In this document: piece by piece, positions 25,067 to 35,586 of the stretch | Position numbering within the stretch: position 1 is the stretch's first letter | Layout of the letters: every line of letters begins with the position of its first letter | From: Calliphora vicina | Lineage: Eukaryota; Arthropoda; Insecta; Diptera; Calliphoridae | Reading direction: 5' to 3' | NCBI RefSeq assembly: GCF_958450345.1 | Contig: NC_088780.1 | Span: 436,001 to 500,000, forward strand | DNA length: 64,000 bases | Position numbers and translations under genes: made by a program | Notes under the pieces: generated by a model | Databases searched by the model: none | Told to the model about the DNA's origin: nothing | Seen by the model: the letters and a program-made list of their open reading frames with translations, nothing else

Positions 25067-26465
25067 GGTAGGATCACACGATTGCCGCAATGCACCAATT
25101 ATTTATTGGTCTATTTTATACGTCAATCGTGTGATTTCACAACTTATTGGCTCATATGTCAAACCACAACAATATTGTGCTTATTTGGCCCAATCAAATG
25201 CAACCCTGGTACGGCAATCATGTGAATGCTTGATAGGCAACATGCACCAATAAAAAAGTTAAAAATACACCAATATTTATTGTGTTCTAGTGCGGCAATC
25301 AAAGAAGACAATTAGCGCCAATATTAATTTTTGTAAATGAAATATTGTTTTTGTGAGCCACTCTCTGACCCACATACATCTTTTAACATTTCTTTATTAA
25401 TTTTTTTATATGATAATTAAGGCCGACGCAATTTTCTTTTTATACCCTTCACCTTCGTGAAGGGTACATTTTTCATTTCCGACCCTATAAAGTATATATA
25501 TTCTGGATCCTAATAGATAGCGGAGTCGATTAAGCCATGTCCGTCTGTCTGTCTGTCTGTCCGTCTGTTGAAATCAGTTTTCTGAAGACCCCAGATATCT
25601 TCGGGATCCAAATCTTCAATAATTCTGTCAGACATGCTTTCGAGAATTTTGCTATTTAAAATCAGCAAAATCGGTCCACAAATGGCTGAGATATGAGGAA
25701 AAAACCAAGACAACCTCGATTTTTGACCTATTTTTTTACCTATATCTGGATTACTAAGACATTAATATAGACAGTATGGATATCTAATGATAGATATTTC
25801 AAAGACATTTGCAACGACGTATATAAGACCATAGTAAGTTGGACCTACAATGGGTCAAAATCGGGAAAAAAATTTTGAACCCGAATTTTTTTTTTTTTTT
25901 TTTAAAAAATTTAAAAAAACAAAAAAAAAATTTAAAAATTAAAAAAAAAAAATTTTAAAAATTAAAAAAAAAAATTTTTAAATTTAAAAAAAAAAATTTT
26001 AAATAACAATCGAAAATTTTTTTTTTCCAAAAAATTCAAAAGGCAACTGCAAAAAAAATTAAATTTTGTTTACCTAAAAATATATAAAATTTTGAAGTAT
26101 AATTTGGTGAAGGGTATATAAGATTCGGCATAGCCGAATATTGCACTCTTACTTGTTTTATTTAACAAATATTTTTTTCAAAAATAGATTGGTTTTACAT
26201 TTATGTAAACAAAACAAAATTTAACATCTAGCACAACAGCTGTTTCTCTGAGTTGCCGTAAACTAGAACAATCGTGTGACTGAAATGCGACAATTATTGC
26301 CACTAAATCGCTTTGCGCCAATTTACGACAATCAAATTTATATAAAATGAAGCAATCATGTGACTGCAGAGAATTTGATTGGGACAATTTCTTTATTGGG
26401 CCCCAATTCAGCACAATAAAATTTGTATTAAATTGGTTCATTGCGGCAATCGTGTGATCCCTACC
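25067..26465. mobile_element. TTAA-flanked non-autonomous element
   Basis: GGTAGGATCACACGATTGCC at the left is matched by its near-complement at the right (one extra base). TTAA flanks both sides (25063-25066, 26466-26469). The interior repeats 'caatcgtgtga' and 'caatcatgtga'. The TTAA target suggests piggyBac or Kolobok. A mini-me-like element sits inside; without it the length is about 680 bp. Confidence 0.82.
25436..26155 (-). mobile_element. mini-me-like element inserted in the TTAA element
   Basis: Reverse copy of the 24147-24848 type, from 'tttttatacccttcacc' to 'gcactcttacttg'. The two copies are only 590 bp apart in opposite orientation. Confidence 0.88.
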
Positions 26466-26574
26466 TTAAAGGTAGGAAGAACCAAAGTAAATTAATAAAG
26501 TAGCGACAGTACTACAACAAATACAACATTTACAAAAACCACAAGCAATTTTGTTGTTGGTTTAAGGTCTGAGC

Positions 26575-26765
26575 CAAGGTGCATTTAATAAGGTGCCATC
26601 GGCAGCACAGCTGATTATAGAAATAGCACGCACCAATGTCAAACTTCATATATAAAAAATATTCGCCCTTACGCCCGTATGTCAAACTCTATATATAAAA
26701 AATAAGTGAATTCGCCTGTATTTATTTCAATTCGCCACTGCTGTCACCTTGTTAAATACGCCTTG
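26575..26765 (-). mobile_element. Family A MITE, copy A1 (191 bp)
   Basis: CAAGGTGCATTTAATAAGG to CCTTGTTAAATACGCCTTG; standard 191-bp length. It sits in the centre of C1. No matching target duplication is visible because the surrounding sequence is itself palindromic. Confidence 0.85.
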
Positions 26766-26839
26766 CTCAGACCTTAAACCAAAAACAAAATTGCTTGTGG
26801 TTTTTGTAAATGTTGTATTTGTTGTAGTACTGTCGCTAC

Positions 26840-27030
26840 CAAGGCGTATTTAACAAGGTGACAGCAGTGGCGAATTGAAATAAATACAGGCGAATTCACT
26901 TATTTTTTATATATAGAGTTTGACATACGGGCGTACGGGCGAATATTTTTTATATATGTAGTTTGACATTTATGCGTGCTATTTCTATAATCAGCTGTGC
27001 TGCCGATGGCACCTTATTAAATGCACCTTG
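26840..27030 (+). mobile_element. Family A MITE, copy A2, inside the right end of C1
   Basis: 191 bp flanked by GTCGCTAC at 26832-26839 and 27031-27038. The duplicated 8-mer is positions 18-25 of the C1 terminal repeat (read as GTAGCGAC). Confidence 0.92.
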
Positions 27031-27279
27031 GTCGCTACTTTATTAATTTACTTTGTACCGTACACTACGTTTGTGAGATGATGTTCGCAAACACTACGAA
27101 ACTATAGTATCAGTGAAAATGTGTTTGTATGTGTGACACCGACAACGCTTGATGGAAAATCAAAAACATTTTAATTTTTAGCATGCTTGATGTCACTTTT
27201 TGATAGTGTATGGTGCAAGGCGAATCTATAGAAGGTGACGACAGAAGAACAGCTGATTATTTTTTTTATTCGGTTGTTT

Positions 27280-27470
27280 CAAGGTGCATTTAATAAGGTG
27301 CCATCGGCAGCACAGCTGATTATAGAAATAGCACGCACAAATGTCAAACTACATATATAAAAAATATTCGCCCGTACGTCCGTATGTCAAACTCTATATA
27401 TAAAAAATAAGTGAATTCGCCTGTATTTATTTCAATTCGCCACTGCTGTCACCTTGTTAAATACGCCTTG
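27280..27470 (-). mobile_element. Family A MITE, copy A3, inside E1
   Basis: 191 bp with perfect 8-bp duplication GGTTGTTT (27272-27279, 27471-27478). Confidence 0.92.
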
Positions 27471-27659
27471 GGTTGTTTAGACAAGTGAACTGTCAATTCA
27501 CTTGTGTTTGTTGTGGCGAAAAATACAACAAACACAAAAGCAAAAACAACCACAGGCAACTTTGACAGTTCACTTATCTTTTTACAAAAACAAAGTACCT
27601 GTTGTTTTTGTATATGTTGTATTTGTTGTAGTTCTGTCGTCACCTTCTATAGATTCGCC

Positions 27660-27907
27660 CAAGGCGAATCTATAGAAGGTGACGACAGAAGAACAGCTGA
27701 TTATTTTTTTTATTCAGTTGTTTAGACAAGTGAACTGTCAATTCACTTGTGTTTGTTGTGGCGAAAAATACAACAAACCCAAAAGCAAAAACAACCACAG
27801 GCAACTTTGACAGTTCACTTATCTTTTTACAAAAACAAAGTACCTGTTGTTTTTGTATATGTTGTATTTGTTGTAGTTCTGTCGTCACCTTCTATAAATT
27901 CGCCTTG
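27660..27907. mobile_element. Family E MITE (E2) inserted in the right end of E1
   Basis: 248 bp with the same sequence as E1 without A3. Perfect 8-bp duplication GATTCGCC (27652-27659, 27908-27915). The final TTG of E1 follows at 27916-27918. Confidence 0.92.
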
Positions 27908-28286
27908 GATTCGCCTTGGTATGGTGTTTTCTCATCAATCACGAAGTCATTTACAAATATATTTCAATGCGTGAGGTTGATGAGTTTGTCGGATGAAGAG
28001 AATAATTTTTTTATTACATATTTCTCTTATTATTTAATTTTTTTTCTAAACATGTTGTCGATATTGCCATTAAAGTTGCATCCGATATTGAGATTTTTAA
28101 ATACATTTTAGTCAATATAAAAATTAAATATAATTCGCGCTATTGGTGTTAACACTACACAATAAAATGCAGATTGACGAGTCATCAATACAGTGTACAT
28201 CAAAGCATCAAATTACACGTACACGAAAGTGACATCAAGCATTTTGATAGTGTATTGTGCCCAAAGTAAATTAATAAAGTAGCGAC

Positions 28287-28477
28287 CAAGGCGTATTTAA
28301 CAAGGTGACAGCAGTGGAGAATTGAAATAAATACAGGCGAATTCACTTATTTTTTATATATAGAGTTTGACATACGGACGTACGGGCGAACATTTTTTAT
28401 ATATGTAGTTTGACATTTGTGCGAGCTATTTCTATAATCAGCTGTGCTGCCGATGGCACCTTATTAAATGCACCTTG
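28287..28477 (+). mobile_element. Family A MITE, copy A4, inside the left end of C2
   Basis: 191 bp; 8-bp duplication GTAGCGAC (28279-28286, 28478-28485), positions 18-25 of the C2 terminal repeat. Confidence 0.9.
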
Positions 28478-28537
28478 GTAGCGACCAAAGTAAATTAATA
28501 AAGTAGACTCAGTAGAACAGCTGACAATTTTTTTTAC

Positions 28538-28728
28538 CAAAGCGTATTTAACAAGGTGACAGCAGTGGCGAATTGAAATAAATACAGGCGAATTCACTTA
28601 TTTTTTATATATAGAGTTTGACATACGGGCGTACGGGCGAATATTTTTTATATATGTAGTTTGACATTTATGCGTGCTATTTCTATAATCAGCTGTGCTG
28701 CCGATGGCACCTTATTAAATGCACCTTG
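28538..28728 (+). mobile_element. Family A MITE, copy A5
   Basis: 191 bp (CAAAGCGT... to ...CACCTTG). The right flank GCTGTCAC plus CTTGTTAAATACGCCTTG is the end of another A copy, so A5 had entered an A element at positions 19-26. The left half of that host is gone. Confidence 0.85.
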
Positions 28729-29045
28729 GCTGTCACCTTGTTAAATACGCCTTGGTAGCGACAGTACTACAACAAATACAACATTTACAAAAACCACAAG
28801 CAATTTTGTTTTTGGTTTAAGGTCTGAGCTGTCAAAGTTGCCTGTTGTTGTTTTTGCTTTTGGGCTTGTTGTATTTTTCGCCACAACAACCACAAGTGAA
28901 TTGACAGTTCAGACCAAAGTAAAAAAAAAATAGTCAGCTGTTCTACTGAGTCTACTTTATTAATTTACTTTGATTGTGCCCTTTATATTTTGAGTTATGA
29001 CCCTTTTGCAAATAAGCGTCTAGGTCATATTCGTTATGGCAATAC

Positions 29046-29541
29046 CAAGGCGAATTCATACAAGGTGGTGTCAGTTCTACAAAAACAACGATTGGTCTTA
29101 ACAAATGTCAAAAAAACAAAAAGAAAAATTTAACAAACAAGTATTTAAACTTAATATAGTGTAGATAATTGAATAGTGCGAGCTTTACTTATTTATGTAA
29201 ACAATAAATATTTTATTAATAAGCTTAGAATATGTAGATATTTAAATATAAAAACAAGCTTTGACAGTTATTAGAACCAAAAAGCGAAAAAAAAAAAATT
29301 ATCAGCTGTTTCACTGACTCCACCAAGGCGTATTTAACAAGGTGACAGCAGTGGCGAATTGAAATAAATACAGGCGAATTCACTTATTTTTTATATATAG
29401 AGTTTGACATACGGACGTACGGGCGAATAGTTTTTATATATGTAGTTTGACATTTGTGCGTGCTATTTCTATAATCAGCTGTGCTGTCGATGGCACCTTA
29501 TTAAATGCACCTTGGACTCCACCTTGTATAAATTCGCCTTG
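29046..29541. mobile_element. Family D MITE (D1), host of A6
   Basis: Ends CAAGGCGAATTCATACAAGG and near-complement; 8-bp duplication GGCAATAC (29038-29045, 29542-29549). About 297 bp without A6. The interior includes 'atcagctgtttcactgactc'. Confidence 0.9.
29324..29514 (+). mobile_element. Family A MITE, copy A6, inside the right end of D1
   Basis: 191 bp with 8-bp duplication GACTCCAC (29316-29323, 29515-29522). Read inward (GTGGAGTC), this is positions 20-27 of the D1 terminal repeat. A 66-codon frame across it is an artefact. Confidence 0.92.
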
Positions 29542-29696
29542 GGCAATACCTCGTTTACTTTACTGTGAATGTAAATTTAATGTTGACATTTTGTTTTGTC
29601 GAATTATTGTGATTGATTGCCAAAGATACAACTCAGGGCACACTTAGAAAGGTGACTGCGATGAAACAGCTGATTATTTTTTTTATTCAGTTTGAA

Positions 29697-30226
29697 GCAT
29701 TAAACACATTCTAGACAGCAGGCTACCAACTTCAATCTGTCAAAAATAAAATGCACACGTTTATATGGAGACGATTATTTTAACGACAGCACAGCTACAC
29801 GGCCACACGACTACTCATGCCGATGTAGCCGAATTAGGCTAATTTCTATTTTTGTCAGCTACAAAACAGAAATAGTGTTGCTAATATAATAAACAAATGT
29901 AAATCAAATTAGTGCTTAAAAAAAATATATTTTTTTACTTAATTAAGAGAAGTTTCTGATAACCATATTGAAATAAATTAATAACAGGTACATAATTAAT
30001 TATAACCATATATATATTTTTACTCAAAATAATTGTTTCAATCTTAATTTGGAATTTTGTACGATCATTTTTTATTAAAGTGGCACCACTGAATTATAAA
30101 TCAGCTGTTTACTTTGTAGCTGTCGTCTTTAAAATAATTCAGTAGCTGCCACACGACTACAACTGTAACCAGCAGAATTTGTGTTCGTGTAGTCGTGTAG
30201 CCTGCTGTCTTGAATGTGTTTAATGC
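29697..30226. mobile_element. Element G inside F1
   Basis: Terminal repeats GCATTAAACACATTC.AGAC and AGCAGGCTAC, about 30 bp, inverted at the right. The interior has 'cacacgactac' near both ends. The target duplication is uncertain; it seems to have entered the duplication flanking A7. Confidence 0.65.
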
Positions 30227-30232
30227 ATGAAT

Positions 30233-30423
30233 CAAGGTGCATTTAATAAGGTGCCATCGGCAGCACAGCAGATTATAGAAATAGCACGCACAAATGTCAA
30301 ACTACATATATAAAAAATATCCGCCCGTACGCCCGTTTGTCAAACTATATATATAAAAAATAAGTTAATTCACATGTATTTATTTCAATTCGCCACTGCT
30401 GTCACCTTGTTAAATACGCCTTG
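30233..30423 (-). mobile_element. Family A MITE, copy A7
   Basis: 191 bp. Right flank GTTTGAAT; left flank GCATGAAT, apparently altered by the insertion of element G next to it (GTTTGAA is found on the far side of G). Confidence 0.82.
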
Positions 30424-30440
30424 GTTTGAATTGTCAATTC

Positions 30441-30631
30441 CAAGGCGTATTTAAAAAGGTGACAGCAGTGGCGAATTGAAATAAATACAGGCGAATTCAC
30501 TTATTTTTTATATATAGAGTTTGACATACGGACGTACGGGCGAATATTTTTTATATATGTAGTTTGACATTTGTGCGTGCTATTTCTATAATCAGCTGTG
30601 CTGCCGATGGCACCTTATTAAATGCACCTTG
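30441..30631 (+). mobile_element. Family A MITE, copy A8
   Basis: 191 bp with perfect 8-bp duplication GTCAATTC (30433-30440, 30632-30639). Confidence 0.92.
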
Positions 30632-30802
30632 GTCAATTCACTTGTGGTTGTTGTAGTGAAAAATACAACAAACCCAAAAGCAAAAACAACAACAGACAAT
30701 TTGACAGTTCACCTACTTTTTAACAAAAACAAAGTACCTGTTGTTTTTGTATTGTTGTAGTGATGCAGTCACCTTTCTAAGTGTGCCCTGATAGAACTCT
30801 TG

Positions 30803-31179
30803 CAAGGTGCCATCGGCAGCACAGCTGATTATAGAAATAGCTCGCACAAATGTCAAACTACATATATAAAAAATATTCGCCCGTACGTCCGTATGTCAAA
30901 CTCTATATATAAAAAAATAAGTGAATTCGCCTGTATTTATTTCAATTCGCCACTGCTGTCACCAAGGCGTATTTAACAAGGTGACAGCAGTGGCGAATTG
31001 AAATAAATACAGGCGAATTCATGCATTTTTTATATATAGAGTTTGACATACGGACGTACGGGCGAATATTTTTTATATATGTAGTTTGACATTTGTACGT
31101 GCTATTTCTATAATCAGCTGTGCTGCCGATGGCACCTTATTAAATGCACCTTGGCTGTCACCTTGTTAAATACGCCTTG
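30803..31179 (-). mobile_element. Family A MITE, copy A9, host of A10
   Basis: A reverse A copy with a small deletion near its left end ('caaggtgccatcgg'), split at its right terminal repeat by A10 and resuming as CTTGTTAAATACGCCTTG. Confidence 0.88.
30963..31153 (+). mobile_element. Family A MITE, copy A10, inserted into A9
   Basis: 191 bp with 8-bp duplication GCTGTCAC (30955-30962, 31154-31161), positions 19-26 of the A terminal repeat (read as GTGACAGC). A family A element inside another family A element. Confidence 0.92.
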
Positions 31180-31199
31180 AACTCTTGTATGAGGTTGAG

Positions 31200-31363
31200 C
31201 AAGGCGAATTGAAATAAATACAGGCGAATTCACTTATTTTTTATATATAGAGTTTGACATACGGGCGTACGGGTGAATATTTTTATATATGTAGTTTGAC
31301 ATTTATGTGTGCTATTTCTATAATCAGCTGTGCTGCCGATGGCACCTTATTAAATGCACCTTG
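31200..31363 (+). mobile_element. Family A MITE, copy A11, internally deleted
   Basis: Starts CAAGGCGAATTG, missing about 27 bp of the usual left part. The right end is complete and is followed by GCTGTCAC and a second A end. It lies at the junction of the two tandem units. Confidence 0.85.
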
Positions 31364-33998
31364 GCTGTCACCTTGTTAAATACGCCTTGGTAGCGACAGT
31401 ACTACAACAAATACAACATTTACAAAAACCACAAGCAATTTTGTTTTTGGTTTAAGGTCTGAGCTGTCAAAGTTGCCTGTTGTTGTTTTTGCTTTTGGGC
31501 TTGTTGTATTTTTCGCCACAACAACCACAAGTGAATTGACAGTTCAGACCAAAGTAAAAAAAAAATAGTCAGCTGTTCTACTGAGTCTACTTTATTAATT
31601 TACTTTGATTGTGCCCTTTATATTTTGAGTTATGACCCTTTTGCAAATAAGCGTCTAGGTCATATTCGTTATGGCAATACCAAGGCGAATTCATACAAGG
31701 TGGTGTCAGTTCTACAAAAACAACGATTGGTCTTAACAAATGTCAAAAAAACAAAAAGAAAAATTTAACAAACAAGTATTTAAACTTAATATAGTGTAGA
31801 TAATTGAATAGTGCGAGCTTTACTTATTTATGTAAACAATAAATATTTTATTAATAAGCTTAGAATATGTAGATATTTAAATATAAAAACAAGCTTTGAC
31901 AGTTATTAGAACCAAAAAGCGAAAAAAAAAAAATTATCAGCTGTTTCACTGACTCCACCAAGGCGTATTTAACAAGGTGACAGCAGTGGCGAATTGAAAT
32001 AAATACAGGCGAATTCACTTATTTTTTATATATAGAGTTTGACATACGGACGTACGGGCGAATAGTTTTTATATATGTAGTTTGACATTTGTGCGTGCTA
32101 TTTCTATAATCAGCTGTGCTGTCGATGGCACCTTATTAAATGCACCTTGGACTCCACCTTGTATAAATTCGCCTTGGGCAATACCTCGTTTACTTTACTG
32201 TGAATGTAAATTTAATGTTGACATTTTGTTTTGTCGAATTATTGTGATTGATTGCCAAAGATACAACTCAGGGCACACTTAGAAAGGTGACTGCGATGAA
32301 ACAGCTGATTATTTTTTTTATTCAGTTTGAAGCATTAAACACATTCTAGACAGCAGGCTACCAACTTCAATCTGTCAAAAATAAAATGCACACGTTTATA
32401 TGGAGACGATTATTTTAACGACAGCACAGCTACACGGCCACACGACTACTCATGCCGATGTAGCCGAATTAGGCTAATTTCTATTTTTGTCAGCTACAAA
32501 ACAGAAATAGTGTTGCTAATATAATAAACAAATGTAAATCAAATTAGTGCTTAAAAAAAATATATTTTTTTACTTAATTAAGAGAAGTTTCTGATAACCA
32601 TATTGAAATAAATTAATAACAGGTACATAATTAATTATAACCATATATATATTTTTACTCAAAATAATTGTTTCAATCTTAATTTGGAATTTTGTACGAT
32701 CATTTTTTATTAAAGTGGCACCACTGAATTATAAATCAGCTGTTTACTTTGTAGCTGTCGTCTTTAAAATAATTCAGTAGCTGCCACACGACTACAACTG
32801 TAACCAGCAGAATTTGTGTTCGTGTAGTCGTGTAGCCTGCTGTCTTGAATGTGTTTAATGCATGAATCAAGGTGCATTTAATAAGGTGCCATCGGCAGCA
32901 CAGCAGATTATAGAAATAGCACGCACAAATGTCAAACTACATATATAAAAAATATCCGCCCGTACGCCCGTTTGTCAAACTATATATATAAAAAATAAGT
33001 TAATTCACATGTATTTATTTCAATTCGCCACTGCTGTCACCTTGTTAAATACGCCTTGGTTTGAATTGTCAATTCCAAGGCGTATTTAAAAAGGTGACAG
33101 CAGTGGCGAATTGAAATAAATACAGGCGAATTCACTTATTTTTTATATATAGAGTTTGACATACGGACGTACGGGCGAATATTTTTTATATATGTAGTTT
33201 GACATTTGTGCGTGCTATTTCTATAATCAGCTGTGCTGCCGATGGCACCTTATTAAATGCACCTTGGTCAATTCACTTGTGGTTGTTGTAGTGAAAAATA
33301 CAACAAACCCAAAAGCAAAAACAACAACAGACAATTTGACAGTTCACCTACTTTTTAACAAAAACAAAGTACCTGTTGTTTTTGTATTGTTGTAGTGATG
33401 CAGTCACCTTTCTAAGTGTGCCCTGATAGAACTCTTGCAAGGTGCCATCGGCAGCACAGCTGATTATAGAAATAGCTCGCACAAATGTCAAACTACATAT
33501 ATAAAAAATATTCGCCCGTACGTCCGTATGTCAAACTCTATATATAAAAAAATAAGTGAATTCGCCTGTATTTATTTCAATTCGCCACTGCTGTCACCAA
33601 GGCGTATTTAACAAGGTGACAGCAGTGGCGAATTGAAATAAATACAGGCGAATTCATGCATTTTTTATATATAGAGTTTGACATACGGACGTACGGGCGA
33701 ATATTTTTTATATATGTAGTTTGACATTTGTACGTGCTATTTCTATAATCAGCTGTGCTGCCGATGGCACCTTATTAAATGCACCTTGGCTGTCACCTTG
33801 TTAAATACGCCTTGAACTCTTGTATGAGGTTGAGCAAGGCGAATTGAAATAAATACAGGCGAATTCACTTATTTTTTATATATAGAGTTTGACATACGGG
33901 CGTACGGGTGAATATTTTTATATATGTAGTTTGACATTTATGTGTGCTATTTCTATAATCAGCTGTGCTGCCGATGGCACCTTATTAAATGCACCTTG
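31364..33998. repeat. Tandem duplication, unit 2
   Basis: Repeats unit 1 at +2,635: C end 31390-31607, D1' 31681-32176 with A6' 31959-32149, F1' 32269-33425 with G' 32332-32861, A7' 32868-33058, A8' 33076-33266, A9' 33438-33814 with A10' 33598-33788, and A11' 33835-33998. Identity stops at 33998, exactly at an A right end, followed by unique 'agtttgagtaaa'. Confidence 0.9.
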
Positions 33999-35572
33999 AG
34001 TTTGAGTAAAAAAAATATAAAATTTTCAAATAAAAAATAATCGCTTAAGAAAAGTCTGTCATAATTTTAACAACATTAATATCTTGTATAATTTGACCAA
34101 AAAACTATAAGTAAGATCTAATACAATTAATAGGTAGGTATAAATAAGGTGCAAAAATAAAAAGATAAACTTTACAAAAGTGTTGTCGGATGTAGAAAAT
34201 ATTTTATTGCACTTTGAAAAAAAAATATTAAGAAGTATCTGTTAAGTTAATAATGTCGCAATGTATATTTATGCATTCGTTTGAATTCATATTTTCAATA
34301 ATTTTGTTTTAAAATGTTAACAATTCGCAGAATTAACTTGTTTTATTTTTTATTATCGCCAGCAATATATGTACAATATTTAATCTGGTATCACTGTCTC
34401 ATTTTCTAATAATCTTTTATTACGCGTCGTGGTTGTGTGTTTGCTCGTGTTTCTGCAGTTGTTTTTAGAGAATAAAAAATTGCAAATACAAATAAAATCG
34501 GAATATAACTTTAAAAAATATATTTATAATCAGTCATTGATTAATAGTTTCTAAAATAGTATTCTTTGTAAATGGTTGTGAGAGCTGAGTAAAAGTTTCA
34601 TGAAAAAAATCACGTATAATAATTTATTAAATCTTCCATTGATAATAATGAAATAAAACAACAAAGGAACGAACAATTTATTCAGTAAAATCAAAATTGT
34701 GTCAACGTGTTAATTATTTTCAATGTTTAATTAAACAATATAAAACTACATACAAATAAATTAAATAAAACGACACAAAATAATACAACCACCAAAAAAT
34801 AAGGTAATAAATAACTACATTCATTGTGAACACGGGAGATAATGGCCAAAATGTAAAAAAATACTATACACAAAAAATTAACAAATTCGCATTTCCTTCC
34901 ACCATGTTCTTTAAAAATCAATGCTAACAAAACAATAACAATATAATTGTGTGGCATTGTTTTAATGCCATTGTTTTGTTTATATGAAAGATTTACATAC
35001 TTTTAAAGGTATTTTTCATAAATTTATTTTAAATTTTCTGTCGAATTGTTGGGACATTGTTGCGGGCGTTTACCAAAATATTTATGTATTGTAGGTATAT
35101 TGATAATTTTGCGAATAAAAAATATATTTTTTTCCTCTCATACATAGAAAATATTCATATGTAGGTATCTGCAGTATTAATGGAAATTCGCTTTTTTATG
35201 TTCATTTATTATTGTTAAAAAAGAATTTAATTGTGTCACTTATGGGTTATTTTACTATGAAATACTAAATAATAAAAAGTTATTTGAAAGCAAAACAGCG
35301 AGCCAAACAAAAGTTGACGGTCAAGCAAAATCAATTTTTAAGATCATTGAGTTCTGAGTTCCTAAACATAATTAGTTTAAGATGACTTGGAAAATATTGG
35401 CACATATGTATGAGTTTATTGATATTGCTCCGGGAGTTATCAAGGCCAATGTGGAAATATTCTTTATAATCAGCGAAACCGGAAATATGCTCTATAAAGT
35501 GTTTTATGCGCTTAAAAATTATCTTAAGATTTAAAAAATACGCTTTAAAAAAGAAAATCTATATACATATGG
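33999..35572. other. AT-rich intergenic stretch
   Basis: No coding signal or paired repeat ends seen. 'cgtcgtggttgtgtgtttgc' near 34425 is the only GC-richer patch. Confidence 0.35.
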
Positions 35573-35586
35573 GCAATTCCATATCA

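Larger units (their letters stand above)
26483..27055. mobile_element. Family C MITE (C1) carrying two family A insertions
   Basis: Ends CAAAGTAAATTAATAAAGTA and its complement; palindromic interior ('aaccacaagcaattttgtt'). Its own 8-bp flanks do not match, so its outer target duplication is lost. It contains A1 and A2. Confidence 0.8.
27216..27918. mobile_element. Family E MITE (E1), host of A3 and E2
   Basis: Ends CAAGGCGAATCTATAGAAGG and its complement, with 8-bp duplication GTATGGTG at 27208-27215 and 27919-27926. Removing A3, E2 and one duplication for each leaves about 250 bp, the size of E2. Confidence 0.9.
28262..28972. mobile_element. Family C MITE (C2) with a compound insertion
   Basis: Ends CAAAGTAAATTAATAAAGTA and complement; 8-bp duplication ATTGTGCC at 28254-28261 and 28973-28980. 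Inside, GTAGCGAC occurs at 28279, 28478 and 28755, bordering A4 and a second block (C fragment 28486-28537, A5 28538-28728, A-end fragment 28729-28754). The second block looks like the product of later insertion plus recombination. Confidence 0.85.
29634..30790. mobile_element. Family F MITE (F1), host of G, A7 and A8
   Basis: Ends CAGGGCACACTTAGAAAGG and complement. Flanks ATACAACT (29626-29633) and ATAGAACT (30791-30798) match at 7 of 8 bases. The interior has the AACAGCTGATTATTTTTTTT block also present in family E. Confidence 0.85.
28729..31363. repeat. Tandem duplication, unit 1 (2,635 bp)
   Basis: Every landmark I compared recurs exactly 2,635 bp downstream with no difference seen. The unit holds the right part of C2, the D1 nest, the F1 nest, A9/A10 and A11. 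The unit boundaries coincide with right ends of A copies (A5 and A11). Confidence 0.9.

Noticed and set aside
27504..28111. Several frames with Cys/Val/Phe-rich repeats (27504, 27749 and others)
   Set aside because: They lie in the interiors of family E MITEs, duplicate each other, and have no domain.
29447..29647. Identical 66-codon frames here and at 32082-32282
   Set aside because: They run through a family A MITE and its family D host and are identical only because of the tandem duplication; no protein signal.
26483..33998. CRISPR-like array of repeats and spacers
   Set aside because: Repeats are 191-bp transposons in both orientations with target duplications, not short evenly spaced direct repeats, and the genome is eukaryotic.
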